The notes beneath the pieces were generated by a model. It saw only the letters and a program-made list of their open reading frames with translations. It made no database searches and had not been told where the DNA came from. Positions 37,306 through 46,095 of a stretch of 64,000 nt of DNA are shown in pieces. The stretch is from Pseudomonas syringae (GTDB lineage Bacteria > Pseudomonadota > Gammaproteobacteria > Pseudomonadales > Pseudomonadaceae): contig NZ_JPQU01000037.1 of the NCBI RefSeq assembly GCF_000737245.1, forward strand, positions 1 to 64,000, given 5' to 3'. The position numbers and the translations under genes are program-made. How positions within the stretch are numbered: position 1 is the first letter of the stretch; each line of letters opens with the position of its first letter.

Positions 37306-38090
37306 GCTTTGCCACTGCTGATTACCGCGTGAACATTCACGGCAGGAGGATTCTCGACGGGCTGGCCGTCAATGCTGCTGCAGGCCGGACGCTGGCGCTG
37401 CTGGGCGCCAATGGTGCCGGCAAGTCGACCTTCATGAAGGGCCTGTGCGGCCTGACCAAAGCGCAGGGCTCGGCCACCATCGACGGGGTCGAGTTGCTCA
37501 GTGCTTCGCCCACCGCCCGCGCCCAGTTGATCGGCTATGTCGCGCAGGACCTGGCACACCTGGACGTGCGCTTGTCCACCTACGAGCTGCTGCTTCTTGC
37601 GCAACATGGCAACGCCCGCAGTTGGGCCACCGGCAAGGATGCGCAACGCAAGGCCAGTGAAATGCTTGAATTGCTGGGTTTGCAACGCTTCGCCGATGCT
37701 CAGCCGGGGCAGCTGTCCGGCGGTGAGCGGCAGATGATTTCCCTGGCCCTGGCGCTGGTCCGCAGCCCTCGCCTGTTGCTGCTGGATGAGCCGACGTCGG
37801 CGCTGGACTTGGCCAACCAGTTGCAGATCCTCGATGCGGTCAACGCCTATACCCGCAAGGAAAACATCGTCACCCTGGCGATCTTCCACGACATGAACCT
37901 CGCCAGTCGTTATGCCGACGACACTCTGATGCTGCACCACGGCCACGTGCATTGCAGCGGCCCGACCCGTAGCACCCTGACCCCGGAAAACCTGGCCCAC
38001 GTGTATGGCGTCGACTGCCGGGCAATCAGCGTCGATGACGGGGCGTTTACGGCGATTTATCCGGTGTCGGTGTTGAAGGTTGCGGGCTGA
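37302..38090 (+). CDS. ABC transporter ATPase of the FecE/FhuC type
   Basis: ATPase of 262 residues. Walker A LLGANGAGKSTFMK, Q loop in GYVAQD, signature LSGGERQMISLALAL, Walker B LLLLDEPTSALD and switch His in IFHDMNLAS are intact. It is translationally coupled to the permease by an ATGA overlap and ends the importer operon; the long inverted-repeat element begins 20 bases downstream. Confidence 0.95.
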   Translation: MSFATADYRVNIHGRRILDGLAVNAAAGRTLALLGANGAGKSTFMKGLCGLTKAQGSATIDGVELLSASPTARAQLIGYVAQDLAHLDVRLSTYELLLLAQHGNARSWATGKDAQRKASEMLELLGLQRFADAQPGQLSGGERQMISLALALVRSPRLLLLDEPTSALDLANQLQILDAVNAYTRKENIVTLAIFHDMNLASRYADDTLMLHHGHVHCSGPTRSTLTPENLAHVYGVDCRAISVDDGAFTAIYPVSVLKVAG

Positions 38091-38179
38091 GTGCAGTGGC
38101 GCTTTTTGGGTACATATCCATTGCTGCGGTAACGGCTGCTTATGGTTGCGCTTTTACAGCGCCTCACTTTTGAGAAGCG

Positions 38180-38328
38180 TGTATAGACCGGAGACATCGC
38201 TTACACGTGTACGGGGACATGGTTAACACTTTCTAGCGAACCCACTTCGCCGGGAAGCCATCATGCCTTGGAATACGAGAGATGCCATGAGCCTGAAAAA
38301 AGAGTTCATCGCCCTAGCGCTGCAACCC
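38180..38328 (+). mobile_element. Truncated IS481-family insertion sequence (left end)
   Basis: Two 17-base direct repeats, ggagacatcgcttacac (38190-38206) and ggggacatggttaacac (38213-38229), spaced 23 bases apart, are the kind of subterminal transposase sites seen in IS481 elements. They are followed by a transposase start. The element stops abruptly where the sequence returns to the long repeat, so the right part is gone. It replaces part of the left arm of copy A. Confidence 0.7.
38263..38328 (+). pseudogene. IS481 transposase N-terminal remnant
   Basis: The frame reads MPWNTRDAMSLKKEFIALAL, which matches the conserved N-terminus of IS481 transposases, preceded by the subterminal repeats. 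After about 22 codons the reading frame runs into repeat sequence and stops at 38430. It cannot make a functional transposase. Confidence 0.72.
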
Positions 38329-38479
38329 GGCGTCCTGCCGGGTTGCCCACGGTTCAAGGCCTGCGTTCGGCCAGCGTGGTTTAACGGGGCGCCTAAGATC
38401 AAAAGCCAAATCAAAAGCGCGGCGGCCTGACAGCCGGCCTGCTTGTTCATACCGTGTTCCTTTGGGCGAACACCGAACC

Positions 38480-38748
38480 TGTGGGAGCGGTGCTTGCCCG
38501 CGAAGAACGATGACGCGGTGTGTCTGGCAAACCTCCGTAGCTGTGGGAGCCGAGCTTGCTCGCGAAGACTGATGACGCGGTAAACCTGCCAGACCGAGGC
38601 GACTGATTCGCGGGCAAGTCGGAATGCCGCCCACACGCTCCAACAGAACCGTTACGCCGTAGGAGCGCGCTTGCCCGCGATCAGCGATGACGCGGTGTAT
38701 CTGATCCACCGCGGAGCCTGCTTCGCGAGCAAGCTCGGCTCCCACAGA
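38480..38748. repeat. REP cluster inside copy A
   Basis: Plus REPs gtgggagcggtgcttgcccg and gtgggagccgagcttgctcg, a diverged minus copy near 38607, a plus copy gtaggagcgcgcttgcccgc near 38660, and a minus copy gcgagcaagctcggctccca near 38740. They fill the centre between the two facing arms. Confidence 0.8.
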
Positions 38749-39178
38749 AGATCATCACCTGTGTCAGCGAATGCATTCGCGAAAGCAATGGTGCAAATGG
38801 TGCGGCAGGCTCAAACAAAATACAGGTCGGTTCTCAGGCCGCCTCGCGCGCTTTTGATCTTGGCGCCCCGTTAAACCACGCTGGCCGAACGCTGAGCTTG
38901 AACCGTGGGATGCCCTTGATTAAAAAGAGGGGCAAGACGCCGGGTTAGCCGCGCTGGGCCAGGGGTGGCCCTTCGCGGCGGCCCACGGTTCAAGGTCTGC
39001 GGTCGGGTACACCGAGCATAGGCGAGGTGCTGAGTGGTGGGGCAAGAGCGTTTTGCTGACTTTTGACTGGGCCGGCATTCCGGCTCTATCAAAAGTGAGG
39101 CGCTGTAAAAGCGCAACCCTAAGTCGCCATAACCGCAGCAACGGATATGTAAACAAAAATAAGCGGCTCCCAAAGACG

Positions 39179-39352
39179 CAGGACATGCCGTCCACGCCCT
39201 CATTTTCGCAATAAAGCACTTCTACGCCGCCAATATGTGCCCGCTTCGTTTATCAAACTGCCAGTACATTAAGCCCATGGTCCTGCAGAGCGACCTACAA
39301 CAAAAATATCCAGCTCGCTTCAGAAATCTGCCAACCATCGGGAGTCCTTCAT
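39179..39352 (+). repeat. Leader duplication, copy 1
   Basis: Promoter/leader of the polyamine-type binding-protein gene. Shared in order and spacing with 42281-42458: caggacatgccgt, cgcaataaagcactt, gcagagcgacc, and tcgggagtc-N-ttc/a-catatg ending at a start codon. It should contain the operon promoter. Confidence 0.75.
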
Positions 39353-40405
39353 ATGACAGCATCCAGTATCCGCACCTTCAGGCTGGCGAGCCTGGCTATT
39401 CTCATCAGCAGCGCAAATATGGCGTTCGCTGAAGACATCACCTTTGTGTCCCAGGGCGGCGCCTATCAAGAAGCGCAAAGCAAAGCCATTCTGGAACCCG
39501 CAGCGAAGAATCTGGGACTGACCTTGAAGCAGGACAGTTCACCCAAGGCTTACCCCATCATCAAGACCCAGATCCAAAGCGGAAAAGTCACCTGGGACGT
39601 GGTGGATCTGCCTACCGGTGACTGTATCCGTGGCGAAGAGGAAGGCCTGTTCGAAAAGCTTGACCTTGCACTGATCCCCAATGCAGCGCAGTTGCCCGCC
39701 GAGCTCAAGGACGATTACAGCGTCGGCTATATCAGCTACTCGACGGTCCTGGCCTATCGCACCGATGCCTTCAAGGGCAAAGCCGCCCCGCAGACTTGGG
39801 CAGATTTCTGGGACACCAAGAAATTCCCTGGCCAGCGCTCGCTGCGCAATCTGCCGCGCCCAACCCTGGAAATCGCCTTGATGGCCGATGGTGTCGCGCC
39901 AGACAAGCTCTACCCGCTGGATGTAGAACGCGCTTTCAAGAAACTGGAAGAAATCAAACCGCACATTGCCACTTGGTGGACTTCGGGTGGACAGTCGGCG
40001 CAGCTGATCAGTGACGGCGAAGTGGACATGATCCAGGCGTGGAACGGCAGAATCACCGCCGTGCAGGCCGATGGCGCACCGGTAGCGTTCGACTACGGTA
40101 ATGGCGTGCTGGAAACCAACTCCCTATGCGTGCTCAAAGGCACACCGCACAAAGAAGCCGCCATGAAGTTCGTCAACGAAGCCATCAGCGCCAAGCTGCA
40201 GGCGGCTTTGCCGATGATCATCGATTACGGCCCGCTCAATCCGGAAGCGTTCAAGACCGGCACCATCCCTGCCGAGCGTGCGGCCAAATTGCCTTCAGCA
40301 CCGCAAAACATCTCCCGCCAGGCATTGCTGTCCGCCAAATGGTGGGCGTCTGCGGAAGGCGTAAAAGCCGAAGAGCGCTGGTTGGCCTTCGTCCAGAAGA
40401 AGTAA
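39353..40405 (+). CDS. Polyamine-type ABC transporter binding protein
   Basis: Periplasmic binding protein of 350 residues of the spermidine/putrescine (PotD/PotF) class. Signal peptide ends near MAFAE (about 26). Family features: ITFVSQGGAYQEAQ at the mature start, WDVVDL, TWADFWDTKKFPG, and the ligand-pocket segment TWWTSGGQSAQLISDGEVDM. It heads an operon-like array with two permeases, ATPase, GabD and GabT, which points to a polyamine, GABA or related amine as cargo. A second binding protein at 58313-59350 is about half identical over its full length. A stem-loop follows the gene. Start ATG after atcgggagtccttcat. Confidence 0.9.
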   Translation: MTASSIRTFRLASLAILISSANMAFAEDITFVSQGGAYQEAQSKAILEPAAKNLGLTLKQDSSPKAYPIIKTQIQSGKVTWDVVDLPTGDCIRGEEEGLFEKLDLALIPNAAQLPAELKDDYSVGYISYSTVLAYRTDAFKGKAAPQTWADFWDTKKFPGQRSLRNLPRPTLEIALMADGVAPDKLYPLDVERAFKKLEEIKPHIATWWTSGGQSAQLISDGEVDMIQAWNGRITAVQADGAPVAFDYGNGVLETNSLCVLKGTPHKEAAMKFVNEAISAKLQAALPMIIDYGPLNPEAFKTGTIPAERAAKLPSAPQNISRQALLSAKWWASAEGVKAEERWLAFVQKK

Positions 40406-40442
40406 TCAGGCGACTCGCGCAACAAACACTCTGATTCAGCGC

Positions 40443-40466
40443 TGACCCGAACCCTGGTTCGGGTCA
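40443..40466. terminator. Stem-loop after the binding-protein gene
   Basis: tgacccgaac-cctg-gttcgggtca, a perfect 10-base stem with no T run. It could protect the binding-protein mRNA from 3' decay, giving excess binding protein over transporter, or attenuate read-through into the chemoreceptor gene. Confidence 0.55.
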
Positions 40467-40555
40467 CGCTTCGTTGCGCGCGTGTCATTTACCTGATCAG
40501 ACCCCGCTTTGGGCGGGATTCGATGAACAGGCAGGGCTTTCGGGGATGACTGCTC

Positions 40556-42196
40556 ATGAACACTTTCAAGAATTTACGCCTTTCGGCGAAGCTGGCCCTC
40601 GCCTTTATTTTCTTTTCGATGATTACCGTGGTCATCGGTCTGATGGGCATGGCGGGTAACAAGAAACTCGGCGACATGATGCAGGACCTGCAAAGCAAAA
40701 CCATCGTGTCGATCAACACCGTCAACGAGCTGTTCAATACCGCATTGTTCCACAACCGCACCCTGTATTTTCTGCTCTCGCAAAAAGCCGACAATGCCAG
40801 CGATGGCGACCTGACTGAAACCATCGAACTGCTCAATGCCAGACAGGCCTCGGTCAGCGCCACTTTCACCACCTACCAGGCCCAGCGCCTGGATGAAGAA
40901 GGCAGCGCTGCCAGAGATAAACTCAAGGCTGACTGGGATAGATACACCAGCCAGGTGCAGGAGTTTTTCAGCGCGATCAAAGGCGATAACTATCCCCTGG
41001 CGAAGCGACTTCTTAACGGGAAATTACGCATCAGTTTCGTGCAGATACAGAAAGATGCCGACAATATCGTCAGCGCCAACGTCGCTCAGGCGAAGAGCGC
41101 CGAGCAAGACGGCAACAGCCTGATTCGCCTGCTCAATGCATCGATGGTTGGCGGAATCGCACTGGCATTCATCCTGGCACTGGTGCTGGGCATGCTCATC
41201 ACTCGCTCGATCACCCGCCCCATCGCCCGGGCGGTTCTGACCGCACAAAGAGTTGCAGACGGTGACCTGACGCTCCACATCCAGGTGGACGGCAAGGATG
41301 AAACCGGCCAGCTGCTGCAAGCTCTGCACACCATGCAGAGCAACCTCAAAGCCACAGTAGGCGCGATCAGCGATGCGTCGACCCGACTGGGTATTGCCGC
41401 AGGTGATCTGAGCCACATCACTCAGGCCACCGGCAACGGTCTGACCCGGCAAAACGGTGAGATCCAGCAGGCGGCCACGGCGGTCACCCAGATGACCGCC
41501 GCCGTAGATGAAGTCGCACGCAATGCGGTGTCCACCTCTCAGGTCTCTCAGGAAACCGACACCCGTACACAGAACGGTCAGGCCAAGGTCCAGCAGGCTA
41601 TTGAGTCCATCGAAACCATGGTCCTGGAAATGACCGCGTCGTCGTCCATGGTGGGCGATCTGGTAAGCCGAACCCGTGCCATTACCAGCGTGCTGGACGT
41701 GATTCGCTCCATCGCCGAACAGACCAATTTGCTGGCCCTGAACGCGGCGATCGAAGCGGCTCGGGCCGGTGAGCAAGGCCGTGGCTTTGCGGTGGTGGCC
41801 GATGAGGTCCGGGCACTGGCACATCGGACACAGGCATCCACCGGGGAAATCGAGCAGATGATCGGTGCCGTGCAGCACAGCGCTCAACAAGCGGCAGGCG
41901 CGATGAATAGCACTCAGGACCTGGCCAACCAGACCCGTGGCCTGGCGCGGGATGCCGGTGGCGCCCTGCAAGCCATTGCCGAGGGTGTCGCGCAGATCTC
42001 CGACCGCAATCAGGTGATCGCCAGCGCTTCGGAACAGCAGGCGCAAGTGGCCCGTGAAGTGGATCGCAACCTGATCAACATCCAGGGCCTGTCCGCTGAA
42101 ACGGCCGCGGGTGTCGAACAAACCGGGGCTTCCAGCAAGGAGCTGTCAGGGCTGGCCGACTCGCTGAATCTGCTAGTGGCGAGGTTTCGCATCTAG
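40556..42196 (+). CDS. Methyl-accepting chemotaxis protein with four-helix-bundle sensor
   Basis: Chemoreceptor of 546 residues. Helix about 10-32, periplasmic 4HB_MCP-type domain about 35-190 ([16 protein letters not shown], all-helical), second helix about 192-215, HAMP 215-268, signalling domain with tip [23 protein letters not shown]. It lies between the binding-protein gene and the permease genes of the same ABC system, so it probably detects the transported compound directly or through the loaded binding protein (inference). No CheR-docking pentapeptide at the C-terminus (ends VARFRI). Start ATG with weak site (ggggatgactgctc). Duplicated leader sequences lie on both sides of this gene and the binding-protein gene. 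Confidence 0.92.
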   Translation: MNTFKNLRLSAKLALAFIFFSMITVVIGLMGMAGNKKLGDMMQDLQSKTIVSINTVNELFNTALFHNRTLYFLLSQKADNASDGDLTETIELLNARQASVSATFTTYQAQRLDEEGSAARDKLKADWDRYTSQVQEFFSAIKGDNYPLAKRLLNGKLRISFVQIQKDADNIVSANVAQAKSAEQDGNSLIRLLNASMVGGIALAFILALVLGMLITRSITRPIARAVLTAQRVADGDLTLHIQVDGKDETGQLLQALHTMQSNLKATVGAISDASTRLGIAAGDLSHITQATGNGLTRQNGEIQQAATAVTQMTAAVDEVARNAVSTSQVSQETDTRTQNGQAKVQQAIESIETMVLEMTASSSMVGDLVSRTRAITSVLDVIRSIAEQTNLLALNAAIEAARAGEQGRGFAVVADEVRALAHRTQASTGEIEQMIGAVQHSAQQAAGAMNSTQDLANQTRGLARDAGGALQAIAEGVAQISDRNQVIASASEQQAQVAREVDRNLINIQGLSAETAAGVEQTGASSKELSGLADSLNLLVARFRI

Positions 42197-42280
42197 CAGA
42201 CAAAGCCCTTGAGAACGAACTCATGAACCGTGCCTTGCCGCTCAGCCCGGGCTGCAAGGCCCGAGCTACAAGGGCCAACG

Positions 42281-42458
42281 CAGGACATGCCGTACGCCTG
42301 CCCGATTACGCAATAAAGCACTTTGACGCAGGGCATTTCAGCGGCTTCATTTGCCGGCATCTGGTTACATTACTGATTAGACGGTCCCGCAGAGCGACCC
42401 GAATTTATAACAGCAAGCACGATTTCAGTATCTGCCCCACCCTTCGGGAGTCTTCCAT
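42281..42458 (+). repeat. Leader duplication, copy 2
   Basis: Second copy of the 175-base leader described at 39179, here ahead of the permease genes. It keeps the same landmarks and ends in catatg like copy 1. It probably carries an independent promoter for the transporter genes. The remainder of the 325-base gap (42197-42280) shows a short hairpin (agcccgggct region) and nothing else. Confidence 0.75.
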
Positions 42459-42509
42459 ATGGCAACACTCACGCATTCCGCCCTCCAGCGCTTCAGCCAG
42501 ACCTTGTGA
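42459..42509 (+). other. Vestigial 16-codon leader frame after leader copy 2
   Basis: The start codon that matches the binding-protein start in copy 1 opens a frame MATLTHSALQRFSQTL and then stops, 12 bases before the permease start. It may be the truncated remains of a second binding-protein gene or a leader peptide. Confidence 0.4.
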
Positions 42510-42521
42510 CGGGAGACAGAC

Positions 42522-43451
42522 ATGTCCAATGCTTATCTCGCCAAATCCGTGCCTGACGCAGGCAACGAGCAGCGCCAGCCGCCCTTGACCAGCAGCGACG
42601 CCCTTGCCCGCGAAGAGCGCAAGGAAAACACCTCAATGATGCTGTTGCTCACCCCAGCCCTGTTCATGGTGGTGGTGCTGCTGATCCTGCCGATGTGCTG
42701 GCTGGCTTTCCAGTCAGTACAGACTGAAGAAGGCTTCTCCCTGGCCAACTACGTGCGCATCTTCGAGGAGCGCATCTACTGGGACACCTTTGTGCTGACC
42801 TTCAAGATCAGCCTGATCGTCACCGTGCTGTCGATTTTCCTCGGCTTCCCTATTGCCTATGCCGCGTCGCGTCTGCATGGCTTCTGGGCCAACCTGATTC
42901 TGATTTGCGTGATCATTCCGTTCTGGACCAGTGTGCTGGTGCGCTCCTACGCCTGGCTGGTCTTGCTGCAGCGCCGTGGCCTGGTCAATCAGACGCTGAT
43001 GGATCTGGGCATCATCGATCAGCCGCTGAACCTGATGCACAACACCACTGGCACGGTGATCGGCACGCTTCACGTGATGCTGCCGTTCATGGTCCTGCCA
43101 CTGTATTCAGTGATGAAAAAGATCCCCCAGGACCTGATGCAGGCCTCGGAAAGCCTCGGCGCCAAGCCCTTCTACACCTTCCGCCGGGTGTTCCTGCCCA
43201 TGGCCGCGCCGGGGATCATGGCCGGTTCGATCTTGGTCTTCGTCATCTGCCTGGGCTTTTTCATCACCCCGGAACTGCTGGGCGGCGGTCGCACAATCCT
43301 GGTGTCGATGCTGGTGCAGCGCAACGTCGAGCTCTACCACGCCTGGGGTGCCGCAAGCGCGGTGGGTCTGGTTCTATTGCTGGTGGTGTTCCTGATTTTC
43401 TGGGGTATCAACAAGTTCATCCCTATCGAACGCATCCTGGGAGCGCGCTAA
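42522..43451 (+). CDS. Polyamine-type ABC transporter permease (PotB class)
   Basis: Inner-membrane permease of 309 residues with six helices plus an extended N-terminus. The ABC coupling motif is SLGAKPFYTFRRVFLPMAAPGI (EAA loop). PotB-class segments are VLVRSYAWLVLLQRRGLVNQTL and TPELLGGGRTILVSMLV. It pairs with the next gene as the two halves of the channel. Start ATG after cgggagacagac; the next gene begins at the base after its stop. Confidence 0.94.
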   Translation: MSNAYLAKSVPDAGNEQRQPPLTSSDALAREERKENTSMMLLLTPALFMVVVLLILPMCWLAFQSVQTEEGFSLANYVRIFEERIYWDTFVLTFKISLIVTVLSIFLGFPIAYAASRLHGFWANLILICVIIPFWTSVLVRSYAWLVLLQRRGLVNQTLMDLGIIDQPLNLMHNTTGTVIGTLHVMLPFMVLPLYSVMKKIPQDLMQASESLGAKPFYTFRRVFLPMAAPGIMAGSILVFVICLGFFITPELLGGGRTILVSMLVQRNVELYHAWGAASAVGLVLLLVVFLIFWGINKFIPIERILGAR

Positions 43452-44249
43452 ATGAAACTGGTTGCCTATTTGCGTCAGGTCCGCCCTTCCCATGCGCTGT
43501 TCACCGTGCTGGTGGCTGCGATCCTGTTGTACCTGATCCTGCCGGTGTTGATTGTGGTGCCGATGTCGTTCTCCGAAGCGCGCTTCCTGCAATTCCCACC
43601 CAAGGAATGGTCGCTGCGCTGGTATGAAGCGTTCTTCCAGAGCGCCGAATGGATGTCGGCGGCACGAGTCAGCCTGATCACGGCGGCGGTCACCACGGTG
43701 GTCAGCCTGCCCGTGGGCATGGCGGCAGCGTATGCCATCAACAGCTCCAGCCTGAAGGTGGTGCGCACCCTGCAAATCATCCTCCTACTGCCGATGATGG
43801 TGCCGATCATCCTGATCGCCGCCGGGGTGTTTTTCGTGTACGCCCGGATCGGCCTGATCAGCACCATGACCGGTCTGATTCTGGCGCACATCATGCTGGC
43901 GCTGCCTTACGTGATCATTGCCCTGCTGGCGGGACTGCGAAATTTCGACATGTCTCAGGAAATGGTCGCCCGCAGCCTGGGCATGAATCGCTTCCGGGCT
44001 TTCATGGCCGTGACCCTGCCACAGATCAAGCCGAGTCTGGTCTCGGCGACCCTGTTCGCGTTTATCACTTCGCTGGATGAAACCGTTGTCGCGCTGTTCA
44101 TTTCCGGTGGCGACAACCAGACCTTGACCAAGCGCATGTTTACCGCCTTGCGGGACGAAATCGACCCGACCATCGCGGCCATCAGCTCGATCCTGATCCT
44201 GGCGTCGCTGTTGCTGGTGGTGATTGCGGGGCGCAATAAACAAACCTGA
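43452..44249 (+). CDS. Polyamine-type ABC transporter permease (PotC class)
   Basis: Second permease, 265 residues, six helices. PotC-class start LPVLIVVPMSFSEARFLQFPPKEWSLRWYE and the EAA loop SLGMNRFRAFMAVTLPQIKPSL are clear, followed by LFAFITSLDETVVALFISG. It immediately follows the PotB-class permease (stop and start adjacent), so the two are cotranslated. A REPIN separates it from the dehydrogenase gene. Confidence 0.94.
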   Translation: MKLVAYLRQVRPSHALFTVLVAAILLYLILPVLIVVPMSFSEARFLQFPPKEWSLRWYEAFFQSAEWMSAARVSLITAAVTTVVSLPVGMAAAYAINSSSLKVVRTLQIILLLPMMVPIILIAAGVFFVYARIGLISTMTGLILAHIMLALPYVIIALLAGLRNFDMSQEMVARSLGMNRFRAFMAVTLPQIKPSLVSATLFAFITSLDETVVALFISGGDNQTLTKRMFTALRDEIDPTIAAISSILILASLLLVVIAGRNKQT

Positions 44250-44252
44250 TGC

Positions 44253-44341
44253 TGTAGGAGCGCGCTTGCCCGCGATGGCGTCAGATCAGCAATAAATCTG
44301 TCGACTGACACACCTTAATCGCGGGCAAGCGCGCTCCTACG
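44253..44341. repeat. REPIN
   Basis: gtaggagcgcgcttgcccgc with its inverted complement gcgggcaagcgcgctcctac; exact over 20 bases. It lies inside the transporter/catabolic locus between permease and dehydrogenase. Confidence 0.92.
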
Positions 44342-44485
44342 GGTCATGCTCTGCGCCAGCAACATCTGCCGCCAGCACTACAAATTCAGCATCTACCACC
44401 CGTTCCTGCGGCCATCTCGGCATCGGCCACTGGCCGGACATTTTTACAATGAGTCCATCGTTCGGACCCTCAAGGCACCCTGATC

Positions 44486-45946
44486 ATGTTGAAAAACTCA
44501 CTGCGTGACCCTTCTCTTCTCGTTGAACGCGCCTACGTCAATGGCGAGTGGATTGCCGCCGATGACGGCGCGACCCTCGAAGTGACCAACCCTGCCAACG
44601 GCGACCTTATCGCCAAGGTGCCTGCGCTGCAGGCAGCTGAAACCCGACGTGCCATTGAAGCCGCCGAAGCACGCTTCGCCACCTGGCGCGAAGTTCCAGC
44701 AGCAGAGCGCGCCCGTTATCTGGAAGTCTGGTACGCGCTGATCATGGAGAACCAGGAAGACCTGGCCCTGATCATGACCGCCGAGCAAGGTAAGCCCCTG
44801 AGCGAATCCCGAGGCGAAATCGGCTACGGTGCCAGCTTCGTCAAATGGTTTGCCGAAGAGGCCCGTCGCATCTACGGCGACACCATTCCAGCACCGACCA
44901 CCGACCGCCGCATCGTGGTCCTCAAGCAGCCCATTGGCGTGGTCGCGGCTATCACGCCGTGGAATTTCCCCAATGCCATGATCACCCGCAAATGTGCGCC
45001 GGCGCTGGCAGCCGGTTGCACGGTGCTGGTCAAACCTTCGGAGATGACTCCACTGTCCGCCCTGGCCCTTGCGGTCCTGGCCGAACGTGCAGGCATCCCC
45101 GCTGGCGTATTCAACGTCCTCACCGGTTTGCCAGCGGGTGTCGGCGGCGAGATGACCAGCAACCCGGCAGTGCGCAAACTGTCGTTCACCGGCTCGACCC
45201 GGGTCGGCCAGCTGCTGATGAGCCAATGCTCCAGCACCATCAAGCGCCTGAGTCTGGAGCTGGGCGGCAATGCGCCGTTCATTGTTTTCGATGACGCCGA
45301 TCTGGACCTGGCGATTGCCGGGGTCATGGTCAGCAAATTCCGCAACGCCGGACAAACCTGCGTGTGCGCCAACCGTATTCTCGTTCAGGAAGGCATCTAC
45401 GAGCGCTTCGCCGAACGACTGAGCCAAGCGGTTGCACAGCTGAAAGTCGGCGACGGTCTGAGCGAAGGCGTGACCATTGGCCCGCTGATCAACGCCGCTG
45501 CCGTGGACAAGGTCAGCCATCACATCAGCGATGCACTGGACAAAGGTGCCCGCGTCGCCATCGGCGGCCAACCCCAGGGCGAAGGTCTGTACGTGCAGCC
45601 CACCGTGTTGCTGGACGCCACCACTGACATGCTGCTGGCCAGCGAAGAAACTTTCGGTCCGGTGGCTCCACTGTTCCGCTTCAAGGATGAAGAACAGGCC
45701 CTGCGCATGGCCAACGCCACGCCGTACGGCCTGGGTGCCTACTACTTCACCCAGGACATTCGCCGCGCATTCCGGGTGGGCGAGCGTCTGGAGTTCGGCA
45801 TGGTCGGCCTCAACACCGGGATCATCTCCATGGAAGTCGCGCCGTTTGGCGGCATGAAGCAATCCGGCACCGGCCGCGAAGGCTCCAAGTACGGCCTGGA
45901 TGAGTTCCTTGAGGTCAAGGCCTGGCATATCGGCGGCCTGGGCTGA
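44486..45946 (+). CDS. gabD: Succinate-semialdehyde dehydrogenase (GabD type)
   Basis: NAD(P)-dependent aldehyde dehydrogenase of 486 residues that matches GabD along its length. Catalytic Glu in SLELGGNAPFIVFDDADLD and Cys in NAGQTCVCANR (two Cys in this motif, as in GabD where they can form a redox switch) are present; cofactor site ITPWNFPNAMITRK. It oxidises succinate semialdehyde, or a near relative such as glutarate semialdehyde, to the diacid. Combined with the aminotransferase downstream it would complete GABA-type breakdown to succinate. Start ATG after aaggcaccctgatc. Confidence 0.9.
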   Translation: MLKNSLRDPSLLVERAYVNGEWIAADDGATLEVTNPANGDLIAKVPALQAAETRRAIEAAEARFATWREVPAAERARYLEVWYALIMENQEDLALIMTAEQGKPLSESRGEIGYGASFVKWFAEEARRIYGDTIPAPTTDRRIVVLKQPIGVVAAITPWNFPNAMITRKCAPALAAGCTVLVKPSEMTPLSALALAVLAERAGIPAGVFNVLTGLPAGVGGEMTSNPAVRKLSFTGSTRVGQLLMSQCSSTIKRLSLELGGNAPFIVFDDADLDLAIAGVMVSKFRNAGQTCVCANRILVQEGIYERFAERLSQAVAQLKVGDGLSEGVTIGPLINAAAVDKVSHHISDALDKGARVAIGGQPQGEGLYVQPTVLLDATTDMLLASEETFGPVAPLFRFKDEEQALRMANATPYGLGAYYFTQDIRRAFRVGERLEFGMVGLNTGIISMEVAPFGGMKQSGTGREGSKYGLDEFLEVKAWHIGGLG

Positions 45947-46095
45947 ACATCATCTGATCCAGTCTGGAAAAAACCTGGCCGCGCAGCAGATCCTGTTAGC
46001 CCGGCCTACCAATACGGCACGAACAGGCCTTGCGGCTGTGTTCAGATGACAGCAGATACGCCGACAGCTTCGGTGCCCTGCCCAGGAGATGCTTC

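Larger units (their letters stand above)
38112..39151. repeat. Long inverted-repeat intergenic element, copy A (interrupted)
   Basis: The ends are inverted copies of one another: acatatccattgctgcggt...ttgcgcttttacagcgcctc at the left and the complement of the same at 39088-39150, with a few substitutions. Inside are facing modules with the shared segment ggcgccccgttaaaccacgc, a central REP cluster and, in the right arm, a hairpin with stem cttgaaccgtggg (38897-38909) and cccacggttcaag (38982-38994). The left arm has lost its outer hairpin half to an IS481-type remnant. The 1.26 kb between the ABC importer and the next operon contains no intact gene. Confidence 0.8.

Noticed and set aside
38223..38745. 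Overlapping minus-strand frames in the 38.2-38.7 kb gap
   Set aside because: They read through REP sequences and the IS remnant and contain the typical REP-derived peptides (GAELARE, RGQA).
44498..45928. Very long minus-strand open frame opposite gabD (also 3702-4736, 8848-9891, 41024-42121)
   Set aside because: These are antisense shadows of high-GC coding genes; their composition is that of the complement of well-supported proteins.
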